A stretch of DNA of 64,000 nt from JBAYIE01 sp041665785 (lineage in GTDB: Bacteria; Bacteroidota; Bacteroidia; UKL13-3). Made by a program: the position numbers and the translations under genes. A model generated the notes under the pieces. It ran no database searches. It was not told the origin of the DNA and saw only the letters and a program-made list of their open reading frames with translations. Shown here piece after piece: positions 43,928-53,791 of this stretch. Every line of letters begins with the position of its first letter. The first letter of the stretch is position 1. The stretch spans positions 25,066-89,065 of the forward strand of contig JBAYIE010000018.1 in assembly GCA_041665785.1 (NCBI GenBank). The letters are read 5' to 3'.

Positions 43928-44776
43928 TCAATAGTCTCCAAGGGTTTGCGGAAGTTGTGCCAGTGCTTTCTCCAATTCGGCATCACTCGGGGCAATGCCA
44001 TGCCATTTATGAGATCCCACCATGAAATCGATGGGATGACCCATTTCCGTTTTCATGATGATGAAAATGGGTTTCCCATTTCCTGTTGCTGCTTTTGCCT
44101 TGCCCATTACCGTAATAATTTCCTGCATATCGTGTCCGTTCATGTGCATGACATCCCATCCGAATGCTTTTACTTTAGCTTCAATATCGGTAGCACCAAT
44201 GCCGGCAACGCTGCTGGTCGATCCATCAATTTGCTGTCCGTTACTGTCGATGGTAAGTATGAGGTTATCCACTTTATGATGCGCTGCAAACATGAAAGCT
44301 TCCCAACATTGTCCTTCTTCAATTTCTCCATCGCCCATCAGCGCATAAACCAGTTTGGAATCTTTGTTGAGTTTTTTAGCCAGTGCAGCACCGATAGAAA
44401 CAGAAATCCCTTGTCCGAGTGAACCCGAGGCTACCCTCACGCCCGGAAGGTGTTCGGCTGTTGTAGGATGACCCTGCAAACGCGAATTAATTTTACGGAA
44501 AGTGCTCAACTCGCTGATGGGAAAATACCCGCTGCGTGCCAGTGTACTATAGAAAACCGGGGAAATATGGCCATTCGACAAAAAGAAAATGTCCTCTCCT
44601 ATTCCATCCAGGCTGAAATCGGATTTGTGTTCCATTATGTGAAAGTAAAGAGCCGTAAAAAAATCGGCACATCCCAATGAGCCGCCGGGGTGGCCTGATT
44701 TGCAGCCATGAACCATGCGTAAAATATCCCTGCGGATTTGAGAGGCGGTAGCGTTTAGTGCTTGAATATCGGCCAT
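43928..44776 (-). CDS. Transketolase, N-terminal subunit
   Basis: The thiamine diphosphate-binding half of the split transketolase. GDGEIEEGQCWEAFMFAAHH followed by an N about 30 residues later is the TPP signature. GHPGGSLGCADFFTALYFHI and LPGVRVASGSLGQGISVSIG are also diagnostic. The 282 aa length is normal for this subunit. It is first in a four-gene unit (this gene, the VWA protein, the C-subunit, the DUF2079 protein). Confidence 0.93.
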   Translation of the reverse strand: MADIQALNATASQIRRDILRMVHGCKSGHPGGSLGCADFFTALYFHIMEHKSDFSLDGIGEDIFFLSNGHISPVFYSTLARSGYFPISELSTFRKINSRLQGHPTTAEHLPGVRVASGSLGQGISVSIGAALAKKLNKDSKLVYALMGDGEIEEGQCWEAFMFAAHHKVDNLILTIDSNGQQIDGSTSSVAGIGATDIEAKVKAFGWDVMHMNGHDMQEIITVMGKAKAATGNGKPIFIIMKTEMGHPIDFMVGSHKWHGIAPSDAELEKALAQLPQTLGDY

Positions 44777-44866
44777 AAGGAGTTGGTGATAATTTTAGGC
44801 GAAAGTATAAAATGACCTCTTTTTTTCAGACTTTTGTTTCCCACATTTTAGGATAAACACCTAACC

Positions 44867-46435
44867 ATGCATAAAACCATTGAATTCAGCCTCTTACCGG
44901 AACAGTGTTATAACGAAGCGAGCACACATTTTCATATACGCCAGCAATTTGGAAATCCTGAGCTCACCGGGATTCATATTTTAAAGAAATCGCTCGATGC
45001 GCGCCGAAAACCGATTCGGTTCAGCATAAAGGCCGACTTGTATTTTGAAGAACCTGTGCCACCCGAGAATCTGACATTCGATTTCAAGGATGTACATAAT
45101 GCCCAGCGTGCGGTTATCATTGGTGCAGGACCAGCCGGATTATTTGCTGCATTAAAACTGATCGAGCGCGGCATCAAACCTATCCTGTTTGAACGCGGAA
45201 AAGACGTACGCATGAGGCGACGCGATCTGGCACTCATTACGCGCCATAACACCGTTGATCCGGAATCGAATTATTGTTTTGGCGAAGGCGGTGCAGGAAC
45301 TTACAGTGATGGAAAATTATATACCCGTTCGTCGAAGCGGGGCGATGTAAGCCGTATTTTGAAATTGCTGGTAAAGCATGGAGCTGATCCGAATATTTTG
45401 TACGAAGCACATCCGCATATCGGTACCAACAATTTACCGGGCATTATTACCCGTATCCGTGAAACCATTGAGACCTGTGGTGGAGAAGTGCATTTTCAAT
45501 CAAAGCTGGTCGATATCGAGGTAATGGCAGATGCTGTAACAGGTGTAATGATTCGCAACTTATCATCTGAAAATCCGGCAGATCAACTTTTCAAAACGCG
45601 TCACCTGATCCTTGCAACAGGACATTCAGCGAGGGATATTTTTGAATTATTGGATCATAAAAAGATCCTGATTGAAGCCAAGCCTTTTGCCTTGGGTGTG
45701 CGCATTGAACATCCTCAGGAATTAATAGATTCAATACAATACTCTTGTGAAACACGCGGAGAATATTTACCTCCTGCATCGTATTCTTTGGTGAATCAAT
45801 CTTTCGGACGAGGCGTATTTTCTTTTTGTATGTGCCCGGGAGGAATAATAGCTCCGGCAGCCACCGCTCCCGGCGAAATTGTAGTAAATGGATGGAGTCC
45901 GAGCAAACGGAACAATGCCTTTGCCAATTCAGGCATGGTGGTTTCGGTGAACGCACCTGATCTGAAAAAATATGAATCATACGGACCTCTTGCCGCCTTG
46001 CAGTTTCAAAAAAACATTGAGCAAGCCTGTTACCATGCCACACATTCCCTGCAGGCGCCGGCACAACGCGTACTCGATTTTGTAGAAAAGAAAAACTCGG
46101 CCACTTTACCGGAATGTTCTTATCTGCCCGGCATTATGCCCTATGATCTGGATGCCGTGTTGCCTGATTTTATAGGGGCCGGATTACGGGATTCGTTGAA
46201 AACATTTGGAAGAAAAATGAAAGGATATGTATCGAATGATGCGGTTTTGGTTGCTACCGAATCGCGTACATCATCTCCTGTGCGCATTCCGCGAAATCCA
46301 GATACCATGCAGCATCCACAAGTTAAAGGCTTGTACCCTTGTGGTGAAGGTGCCGGTTATGCCGGAGGAATTGTAAGTGCCGCCATGGATGGAGAACGCT
46401 GCGCGGATGGAGTATTGCAATACGAAAAACCGTAA
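44867..46435 (+). CDS. NAD(P)/FAD-dependent dehydrogenase (BFD-like / HI0933-like family)
   Basis: A Rossmann motif RAVIIGAGPAGLFAALKLIERG is found at about residue 82-102, with a FAD-contact motif FGEGGAGTYSDGKLYTRSSK (about 132-152). Three Cys residues (CMC, FCMCPGG) and a C-terminal glycine loop PCGEGAGYAGGIVSAAMDG are present. About 80 N-terminal residues precede the Rossmann domain. Similar proteins are annotated as uncharacterised FAD-dependent dehydrogenases; the substrate is unknown. Divergent from the transketolase unit, with a 90-base gap. Confidence 0.75.
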   Translation: MHKTIEFSLLPEQCYNEASTHFHIRQQFGNPELTGIHILKKSLDARRKPIRFSIKADLYFEEPVPPENLTFDFKDVHNAQRAVIIGAGPAGLFAALKLIERGIKPILFERGKDVRMRRRDLALITRHNTVDPESNYCFGEGGAGTYSDGKLYTRSSKRGDVSRILKLLVKHGADPNILYEAHPHIGTNNLPGIITRIRETIETCGGEVHFQSKLVDIEVMADAVTGVMIRNLSSENPADQLFKTRHLILATGHSARDIFELLDHKKILIEAKPFALGVRIEHPQELIDSIQYSCETRGEYLPPASYSLVNQSFGRGVFSFCMCPGGIIAPAATAPGEIVVNGWSPSKRNNAFANSGMVVSVNAPDLKKYESYGPLAALQFQKNIEQACYHATHSLQAPAQRVLDFVEKKNSATLPECSYLPGIMPYDLDAVLPDFIGAGLRDSLKTFGRKMKGYVSNDAVLVATESRTSSPVRIPRNPDTMQHPQVKGLYPCGEGAGYAGGIVSAAMDGERCADGVLQYEKP

Positions 46436-46473
46436 CTTTTCGTTTTTCAGGGAAACATTATTCTGCAAATCCG

Positions 46474-47025
46474 ATGAAAACCAATTCGTTTAAATTCGTA
46501 CATATGTTGGGTGTAATCTGGTGCATGACGGCTTTTACATCGTGCACCTATTCGCAGAAACCCACAAAAGAAAAAGTTCAATCCGATAAAACAACTACCA
46601 TGGAAACTCCTTTTGAAATACAAAAATCCGAAGCCGAATGGAAATCCAAATTAACACCGGAACAGTTTACCGTTCTTCGGGAGAAAGGAACGGAACGGCC
46701 CTTTACCGGGAAATTTGAAGCGCATTGGGAACCGGGTGTATACACCTGTGCAGCTTGCGGCAATGAATTATTTTTATCCGATACAAAATTTGATGCCGGT
46801 TGCGGCTGGCCAAGTTTTTATGAAGCGTTGGACAAAACTAAAATTATAGAAAGAATAGACAAAACGCATGGCATGATGCGCACCGAAATTGTATGTGCAA
46901 AATGTGGCGGTCATCTGGGACATGTGTTTAACGATGGGCCAAACCCAACAGGATTGCGCTATTGCGTGAATTCGTTATCATTGGACTTCAATAAAAAAGC
47001 CGGGGATAAAGACAGCATTAAATAA
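46474..47025 (+). CDS. msrB: Peptide methionine-R-sulfoxide reductase, lipoprotein form
   Basis: MsrB reduces Met-R-sulfoxide. The domain (about 50-175) has zinc ligands in CAACG and CAKCGGHLGHVF, and the catalytic Cys is in GLRYCVNSLSLDF. A signal peptide with a lipobox-like Cys (TAFTSC) puts the enzyme on the cell envelope rather than in the cytosol. The first 30 residues are thus different from cytosolic MsrB. A suitable electron donor outside the membrane is not seen nearby. Confidence 0.9.
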   Translation: MKTNSFKFVHMLGVIWCMTAFTSCTYSQKPTKEKVQSDKTTTMETPFEIQKSEAEWKSKLTPEQFTVLREKGTERPFTGKFEAHWEPGVYTCAACGNELFLSDTKFDAGCGWPSFYEALDKTKIIERIDKTHGMMRTEIVCAKCGGHLGHVFNDGPNPTGLRYCVNSLSLDFNKKAGDKDSIK

Positions 47026-47161
47026 TGCAAAAGATCTGAAACGAATTTCATTTTATCGCTGCGGAAAACCAGATGCGTGTCAGGAAATCCTCAAATTCTG
47101 ACAAAGAATTAAGAATACTTTTATACTGTTTTGCGTGAATTCAGCTACCTTGCGCATAAGC

Positions 47162-50100
47162 ATGAAGTTTATCAAAAATATATTGAATTTATTGGCTGCT
47201 CTACTGGTATTCAGTACAGCACAAGGTCAATCGAACGGAGCCGAAATCACATACCGGTGTCTGGATGCCAACGGTAATTTTGAAGTCACCCTGGTGTATT
47301 ACCGCGATTGCAAAAATCCGGTGATTTGTGCAGGGAGCAATTGCCTGTCGATTGGCGGGTGTTCAAAAAATATTGATGTATATGGTGGAGATCCGGCTTA
47401 TATCTCTACAAAATTTTCAAGCCTGCAAGTGAATGGTGTGAGCGTGCGCGATGTATTCAATCATGCGGCATGTACCAACAGTAAATCCATTTGCGACAAT
47501 ATGGGATGTGTAACACCCGGCACCGTTAATCCGGCCTATGAGCGTTACGAATTTAAGGGCATCGTTAATCTGGGTGCGAGCTCCGGCATTCCGTCTGCCT
47601 GTTGCAATATCCGGTTTACTTTCAGCGAATGTTGCAGAAACAATACCATCCAAACCTTTAATTCAACCAACAGCACTTATTATACAGAAGCTTCTGTCAA
47701 CCGATGTGCAGCAACTTACCCCAATTGCAATTCACCTGTTTTCAACAACGACCCGGTACAAAATATCTTAGCCGGGTATCCTTTCTTCTTCAACAACGGA
47801 GCATTTGATCCCGACATGGATTCGCTGGTATATTCGTTTACTCCATCTTTAGAAGCTTATAATACACCGGTATCGTATACTGCACCTTATTCCTATACCT
47901 TACCGATGAACTATACAACCGGCTTACCTGTTTTCCCAAATGGAATGAGTTGTAATCCCGTTAATGGTGATGTTTATTTTAAACCAAACAGTTCACCATT
48001 CACCGGAACAATTGCTTTACGTGTGGATCAATATCGCCGGGTTAATAATGTTATTACTTTGGTTGGATATATACGCAGAGATGTAACCATAAAGGTTCTG
48101 TCTTCGATGACCAACAATCAACCCACTATACGAACCATACCTGCCGGAATACCTGTTTTGCAACCAAAAACCAATTGGGAAGTATGTGCAGGAAGCATGA
48201 TTTGTTTTGATGTGATCGCAAAAGATACGGATTTTAATCCTCCATCCATTTCAGATACCACTTACCTGAGCTGGAATAAAACGCTGGAAAAATTCGGTGC
48301 TACATTTTTGCCGAAATATTCCGGACCCAGAGACAGTGCAGGTCCGCGTGAAGATAGTTATCAATTTTGCTGGACCCCACCCGATAGTGTGGCCAACCGC
48401 TCCAACGGTCAAACGTTTGATTTTACGGTTACGACACAGGATAATAATTGTCCGCTGCCTGGATTTTTTACACGGTCGTTTTCCATAAAAGTATTTCAGC
48501 GCGCATCGGTTACACTACAAAAAACACAAAGGGATTGCAATCGCTGGGTATTGAATTATACCAAAGATCCATCCATCATTCCCAGCCAGGTTTTTCAATC
48601 TACTCAATGGAAAATAGCCAACGACACCGGTGACTGGAATTTCAGCAATGGGTCAACATTATATACCAATGTACAAACTACACCGGATGTATATTTCTCA
48701 AAAGCCGGAAGGTATCTCGTTGAGTTAAGTATTCAGATGGCCGGACCAAACGGCGTTCCCTGCGCACAAACTTTTTATGATACCGTTTACATTATTAAAT
48801 CCAGTTTGATCCGCAGCAGCAACGATACCATGTTTTGCCATACCGGAAGTCCGCTTACTATTTTAGTAACTGCAACCGACACCACCATTGATCAATACCG
48901 TTGGTTTACTCTTGCCGACACCAGCAATGTGTTGGTCACTCAAACTCAATTCAATACTACAGCCAATAAAACCGTATCTTATCTGTTACGAGGAATAGAT
49001 ACAGAAACCGGCTGTATTTTCAGCGATACCATGCATATAAAAGTTTCGGCTTTGAGTGCCCGGTTTGATATCAACAAACAACAGCAGTGCATGAAAGGGA
49101 ACAGTTTCAATTTTATCAATCAATCCGTTGATACGACTAATGGAACCTTTACAAGCGTTTGGCGATTTCCGGGAGGCGACTCTGTTGTAAGCAATCAGGT
49201 AACAGGTAAAAGTTTTGTTTCGGTTGGAAACTATCTCATATGGTTAAAAATATACAGTGCTTCCGGATGTAGTGATTCTACTTCCAAAACCGTTACCGTT
49301 TCAGAAACTCCGAATGTTCAGTTCGCTGTTTCTTCTGATTCTGTGCAATGTTTTAACGGACATTCTTTTACTTTTCTGAATCAAACCACCAGCACTGATG
49401 GAGTAATTTACAACTGGATACTGGGTAACGGAAATACTTCCATGAATGCTGATCCAGGCCCGGTCTCTTATACTACTCCAGGTGATAAGCCGGTTAAATT
49501 AATTGCCACCACATTAACCCAGGCTTGTCAGGACTCGCTTGTAAAAATGGTTACAGTAAATCCAAGTCCACAGGTGAGTTTTACGCTGGATATGCCTGTT
49601 CAGTGTTTGAATGGAAATTTGTTTGCGTTGAATAATTTTTCTTCTATCAGTAGCGGAACTTTATCGCAACAATGGTTATTTGGTGACGGGAATTCAAACA
49701 CGCAGCCTTCTCCGATGTATTCTTATACTATATCGGGTAATTTCTCTATTCAGCTGAAAGTAACATCGAATCTTGGATGTAAAGATTCTTCCAGTCAAAA
49801 TATTACCGTCAACCCGTCGCCACAAGCTTCCTTTCAGTTGGGGTCAGCGGCATTGTGTACCAACGATAGTGTTCGGTTAACCAATACCACGCAACTAAAT
49901 CCGGGAACTTTTACATCTCTCTGGGAATACGGAGACGGTCATTTTGCAACTTCATTTCACGGCTCCAATTTATACGGAACTGCCGGACAATATGTGGTTG
50001 AACTGAAATGCGAAAGCGATCAGAATTGCAGAGATTCTGTTAAGCAAACCCTGAATGTACATGATGCACCATTAACTCCGGTAATCAGTGGTGATACCCT

Positions 50101-50584
50101 GGCCATACGGCATAGTTTTAAAACGTACGCAGTAGAATTACATTCGGGTTCTACCTATACCTGGAACATTTCAGGTGATTCATCCCGTCAGGTAAACGGT
50201 GCGTCTGTTATAATCGGTTGGGGACCCTCAGATGGAGGAATGGTACAGGTGGTAGAACAAAGCACTGAAGGTTGCAACAGCGATACGGCGAAAATTCAGG
50301 TACGTGTTATACCAAACACAGGAATGCAGGAATTGCAGAAGTTACAGGCTCTGTTGTTTTTCCCTCAACCTGCTCAACAACGGATCTACCTTACCGGAGA
50401 AACAAATTTGATTCATCAATTGGAAATTTATTCAATGGATGGAAAGCAAATGAACCGATACAACGAACAGGAAATACGGACTAAAGATCTGGATGTTTCG
50501 AATCTTGAAACCGGTATGTATGTTGTTATGATGCATACGTATGATGCATTGGTTGTGGCTCGTAAAATCAGTATTGTAAAATAA
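47162..50584 (+). CDS. Large T9SS surface protein with PKD-like domains
   Basis: The start at ATG 47162 gives a signal peptide (MKFIKNILNLLAALLVFSTA). Residues about 25-430 are a cysteine-rich domain (ITYRCLDANGNFEVTLVYYR, SACCNIRFTFSECCRNN) shared with the next gene. About five PKD-like repeats follow (for example GDGNSNTQPSPMYSYTISGN). The C-terminus carries a T9SS sorting domain (LETGMYVVMMHTYDALVVAR, KISIVK). The frame opens at GTG 47135, but that is not signal-like. Secreted across the outer membrane and probably anchored there. 1140 aa. Confidence 0.85.
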   Translation: MKFIKNILNLLAALLVFSTAQGQSNGAEITYRCLDANGNFEVTLVYYRDCKNPVICAGSNCLSIGGCSKNIDVYGGDPAYISTKFSSLQVNGVSVRDVFNHAACTNSKSICDNMGCVTPGTVNPAYERYEFKGIVNLGASSGIPSACCNIRFTFSECCRNNTIQTFNSTNSTYYTEASVNRCAATYPNCNSPVFNNDPVQNILAGYPFFFNNGAFDPDMDSLVYSFTPSLEAYNTPVSYTAPYSYTLPMNYTTGLPVFPNGMSCNPVNGDVYFKPNSSPFTGTIALRVDQYRRVNNVITLVGYIRRDVTIKVLSSMTNNQPTIRTIPAGIPVLQPKTNWEVCAGSMICFDVIAKDTDFNPPSISDTTYLSWNKTLEKFGATFLPKYSGPRDSAGPREDSYQFCWTPPDSVANRSNGQTFDFTVTTQDNNCPLPGFFTRSFSIKVFQRASVTLQKTQRDCNRWVLNYTKDPSIIPSQVFQSTQWKIANDTGDWNFSNGSTLYTNVQTTPDVYFSKAGRYLVELSIQMAGPNGVPCAQTFYDTVYIIKSSLIRSSNDTMFCHTGSPLTILVTATDTTIDQYRWFTLADTSNVLVTQTQFNTTANKTVSYLLRGIDTETGCIFSDTMHIKVSALSARFDINKQQQCMKGNSFNFINQSVDTTNGTFTSVWRFPGGDSVVSNQVTGKSFVSVGNYLIWLKIYSASGCSDSTSKTVTVSETPNVQFAVSSDSVQCFNGHSFTFLNQTTSTDGVIYNWILGNGNTSMNADPGPVSYTTPGDKPVKLIATTLTQACQDSLVKMVTVNPSPQVSFTLDMPVQCLNGNLFALNNFSSISSGTLSQQWLFGDGNSNTQPSPMYSYTISGNFSIQLKVTSNLGCKDSSSQNITVNPSPQASFQLGSAALCTNDSVRLTNTTQLNPGTFTSLWEYGDGHFATSFHGSNLYGTAGQYVVELKCESDQNCRDSVKQTLNVHDAPLTPVISGDTLAIRHSFKTYAVELHSGSTYTWNISGDSSRQVNGASVIIGWGPSDGGMVQVVEQSTEGCNSDTAKIQVRVIPNTGMQELQKLQALLFFPQPAQQRIYLTGETNLIHQLEIYSMDGKQMNRYNEQEIRTKDLDVSNLETGMYVVMMHTYDALVVARKISIVK

Positions 50585-50683
50585 ACGGTCGAAGGCAAAT
50601 ATTTTCCCAGGATAAGTGCGCAATTTGATGGTGCAACTTATCCACTTTTACAGGGTCGCTTATTCAATTAATAACGGTATCTC

Positions 50684-53326
50684 ATGAAACATCTAAAACT
50701 CAAGGGTCTGTTTTTCCTAACCGTTCTGTTGTTACAAATTACATGGTGCCGGGCCAGTCATATGGCAGGTGCAGAAATATCCTACAAATGCCTGGATGCA
50801 CTTGGTAATTATAAAGTAACACTCGTATTCTATCGCGATTGTAATGGCGTGCCCGTATGCTCAGGTTCCTGCTCGGATTTAGGTTCCTGCACCAAAACGA
50901 TGCAGGTTCGCGGTGCAGATCCAACCTGCAATGGCACAACTTTTATAACTTTCAATGTATCTGGTGTAAGTGTACGCGATGCCAATGTAAATGCCTTGTG
51001 CAAGAATGATAAAAGTAATTGCACCAATATGGGATGCATTACACCCGGTTCGGCCAAAGGCATGGAACGGTATGAATTTGCCGGGACAGTGAACATTGGA
51101 GCAGGATCAGGCATTCCTACCGCTTGTTGCAATATAGTTTTTACTTTTGAAGAATGCTGCCGCAACGGAGCCATTCAAAATATTTCACCTCAGAATTTTT
51201 ATTCGGAAGTCCAACTCAACCGTTGTTTGGTTACCTATCCGAATTGCAATTCAGTAGTATTCAGCAATGATTTCCCAACATCCCTTTGTTACAATCAGGG
51301 ATTCATTTACAATCCGGGAGCATTTGATCCGGACATGGATTCATTATCGTATGAATATGCTCCTGCATTGTATGGTTATGGCGTAACCGCTACGTATATC
51401 TCACCTTATTCTTACGACAAGCCTCTCCCCTTTTTGCCGCCTGCAAATGGTGCGTTTCCATCCGGCATACATCTCAATGCTATAACAGGAGATTTCATGT
51501 TTACACCCAATGTTTCAAACTTTAGAGGCATTGTAGGATTTAAAATCAAAGAGTGGAGAAAGGTCAATAATTTGTATCAGCTGATAGGTGTATCGAAGAG
51601 AGAATTTGAAGTTCAGATATCTCCCTGCAATGGTGCAAATAAAATGCCGGTAATAAGTCATGCCGGTACTCCACAACCTTTGGTAAAAGATTATGAAATC
51701 TGTGCAGGAAAACCGATGTGCATTCCCCTTGTGGCGCTTGACGAAGATTTTGCCTTGCCAGCACGGTCAGATACGACATATCTGATGTGGGATAAACGTT
51801 TGGAAGCCTATGGAGCAACTTTTACCCGAACCTACGATTCGGCTACCCGAACGACATATGGGCCAAGGGAAGACTCCTATATAATTTGCTGGACTCCACC
51901 CAATCAGGCTTGTTATAACAACAAACCCACTACCCATACATTTACAGTAACAGCCAGAGACAATCAATGTCCGAATTCGGGATTAAATGTTCAGCAATTT
52001 CGAATACGAGTATATCCAACTCCCGGGGTATCGTATCACAAAACCAACAGAAATTGCGGAACATGGGATTTGACACTGGTTAAGGATAGTCTGCAAAAAC
52101 CACAGCAATTTCTACAAAAGAAATGGCTCATTTCAAAAGAGCCCGGAGATCTCACTTTTGCAAATGGAGCCGATACCATTAATGGAAAAGATTCTATCCG
52201 GTTGCAGTTTTTCAAAACCGGACAATATCTTGTGAAGCTTGAATTGCAAGTGGAAAATCAACCTGCTTACTGTAAAGAGATACGTTATGATACCATTACG
52301 GTGAACCATGTTCTGGGGATGAAATTACCAAACGACACCATCTATTGCAGGCAAGACAATCCTGAACCGGTAACAATAAAGGCTAAAATGAATGCAAGCA
52401 ATCCGGTGCGTTTAAGCTGGTATGCCTTACCCGATACCACGCAAATTATTGATGATTCAATCCATTATTTTGCAGGAACAAATTTTGGAAACCTGCACTT
52501 GTTGCTGGTTGCAACCGATTCGGTTTTTAATTGTCAAACCAGCGATGAAATCCGCATTAGCGATGCGCATCCACAGGCACACTTCACCATTCCTTCCAAT
52601 TCGCTTTGTACTCCTATTTCACTGATACCTGTTGATTCATCTTTACCTGTTTCGAAATTCCTGCACCATACCTGGACCGTTGATACTACTAAAAATTATA
52701 CCGGCCACACTCCCACTTTTGCAATGAATGATGGTGGCCTGCATTCCTTTAAACTTAAGGTACAGGTAGGTTCGTGCGCTGATTCTATGGAATTGCAACA
52801 AAACTTTTTTGCGAAACCTGCACTTCCTGTAATTGCTGGACCAACTTATGCGCACAAGAAAGTGCAAAGCACTTATTCTGTAACCGATCACGCAAATTCA
52901 ACTTTTATCTGGTCCACTTTATTTGGTTCCATCATCAATGAGAATAGAAATACAATCTCTATACTTTGGGGAGAACAAAATTACGGAGAAGTACATGTCA
53001 TCGAAAAGCAAAATGGATGTGAAAGTGATGCTGGCTTCAAACATGTTTGGTTGGCTTATGTTGATGTTCCTGAATTGACGAATGATAAACAATTTACCAT
53101 TTATCCGCAACCGGCCGCTGATCTGTTGTTCTTCAGAGGAAATTTCAAGCAATTTACCCGGTATGAAATATTATCACTGACAGGTCAGCGTTTGCTGCAT
53201 ATTGCAGAATCTCCTGATTTCCCGGAAACCATCCGTTTGAATCAGTTGGAAACCGGTGTTTATATTTTAGTTTTATACACCCGCGAAGGATTAGCCATTG
53301 GAAGAAAAATAAACGTGCTCCGGTAA
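50684..53326 (+). CDS. T9SS surface protein, paralogue of the upstream gene
   Basis: 880 aa with a signal peptide (MKHLKLKGLFFLTVLLLQIT). The N-terminal cysteine-rich domain (about 25-430) matches the upstream gene: ISYKCLDALGNYKVTLVFYR, TACCNIVFTFEECCRNG, and NPGAFDPDMDSLSYEYAPAL. The PKD-like repeats between are fewer, and the end is again a T9SS domain (FTIYPQPAADLLFF, GVYILVLYTREGLAIGRKIN). The 99-base gap from the upstream gene is consistent with one operon or an old tandem duplication. Function unknown; adhesion or surface binding is a guess. Confidence 0.83.
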   Translation: MKHLKLKGLFFLTVLLLQITWCRASHMAGAEISYKCLDALGNYKVTLVFYRDCNGVPVCSGSCSDLGSCTKTMQVRGADPTCNGTTFITFNVSGVSVRDANVNALCKNDKSNCTNMGCITPGSAKGMERYEFAGTVNIGAGSGIPTACCNIVFTFEECCRNGAIQNISPQNFYSEVQLNRCLVTYPNCNSVVFSNDFPTSLCYNQGFIYNPGAFDPDMDSLSYEYAPALYGYGVTATYISPYSYDKPLPFLPPANGAFPSGIHLNAITGDFMFTPNVSNFRGIVGFKIKEWRKVNNLYQLIGVSKREFEVQISPCNGANKMPVISHAGTPQPLVKDYEICAGKPMCIPLVALDEDFALPARSDTTYLMWDKRLEAYGATFTRTYDSATRTTYGPREDSYIICWTPPNQACYNNKPTTHTFTVTARDNQCPNSGLNVQQFRIRVYPTPGVSYHKTNRNCGTWDLTLVKDSLQKPQQFLQKKWLISKEPGDLTFANGADTINGKDSIRLQFFKTGQYLVKLELQVENQPAYCKEIRYDTITVNHVLGMKLPNDTIYCRQDNPEPVTIKAKMNASNPVRLSWYALPDTTQIIDDSIHYFAGTNFGNLHLLLVATDSVFNCQTSDEIRISDAHPQAHFTIPSNSLCTPISLIPVDSSLPVSKFLHHTWTVDTTKNYTGHTPTFAMNDGGLHSFKLKVQVGSCADSMELQQNFFAKPALPVIAGPTYAHKKVQSTYSVTDHANSTFIWSTLFGSIINENRNTISILWGEQNYGEVHVIEKQNGCESDAGFKHVWLAYVDVPELTNDKQFTIYPQPAADLLFFRGNFKQFTRYEILSLTGQRLLHIAESPDFPETIRLNQLETGVYILVLYTREGLAIGRKINVLR

Positions 53327-53332
53327 TTTGAA

Positions 53333-53791
53333 TTATTCCTTCGTCAAAATCTGATTTGCATGATCAGACGTTTTAACCTCATCAATGATTTTGTCGATGA
53401 TGCCGTTTTCATTGATTACAAAAGTTGTCCGGATCACACCCTGATAACTTACCCCAAAAAGTTTTTTATCGCCCCATACTCCATAAAGGTTGCAAACTGC
53501 AAGGTCAGTATCTGCCAATAATGAAAAGGGCAATTCAAATTTCCGGATGAAATTCTGATGCTTCTTGACTGAATCAGGACTCACCCCCAGGATTTCGTAC
53601 CCTTGCTTAATAAATGATGCGTAATGATCGCGAAGGTTGCATGATTCAATGGTGCAACCGGGAGTATTGTCTCTGGGATAAAAATACAAGACCAGTTTTT
53701 TGCCTTTAAAATCACTTAAGGAAATGGTTGTGTTTTTCTCTGTAAGTCCTGTGAACTCCGGTGCCCGGTCGCCTGCTTTTAATTTTGTCAT
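53333..53791 (-). CDS. bcp: Thioredoxin-dependent thiol peroxidase, BCP/PrxQ type
   Basis: BCP reduces peroxides using thioredoxin. The peroxidatic Cys is in YPRDNTPGCTIESC, where the second Cys five residues later is the resolving Cys of PrxQ. The 152 aa length is normal. The start overlaps the stop of the M23 peptidase gene by four bases (53788-53791). Convergent with the second T9SS gene, six bases apart. Confidence 0.95.
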   Translation of the reverse strand: MTKLKAGDRAPEFTGLTEKNTTISLSDFKGKKLVLYFYPRDNTPGCTIESCNLRDHYASFIKQGYEILGVSPDSVKKHQNFIRKFELPFSLLADTDLAVCNLYGVWGDKKLFGVSYQGVIRTTFVINENGIIDKIIDEVKTSDHANQILTKE

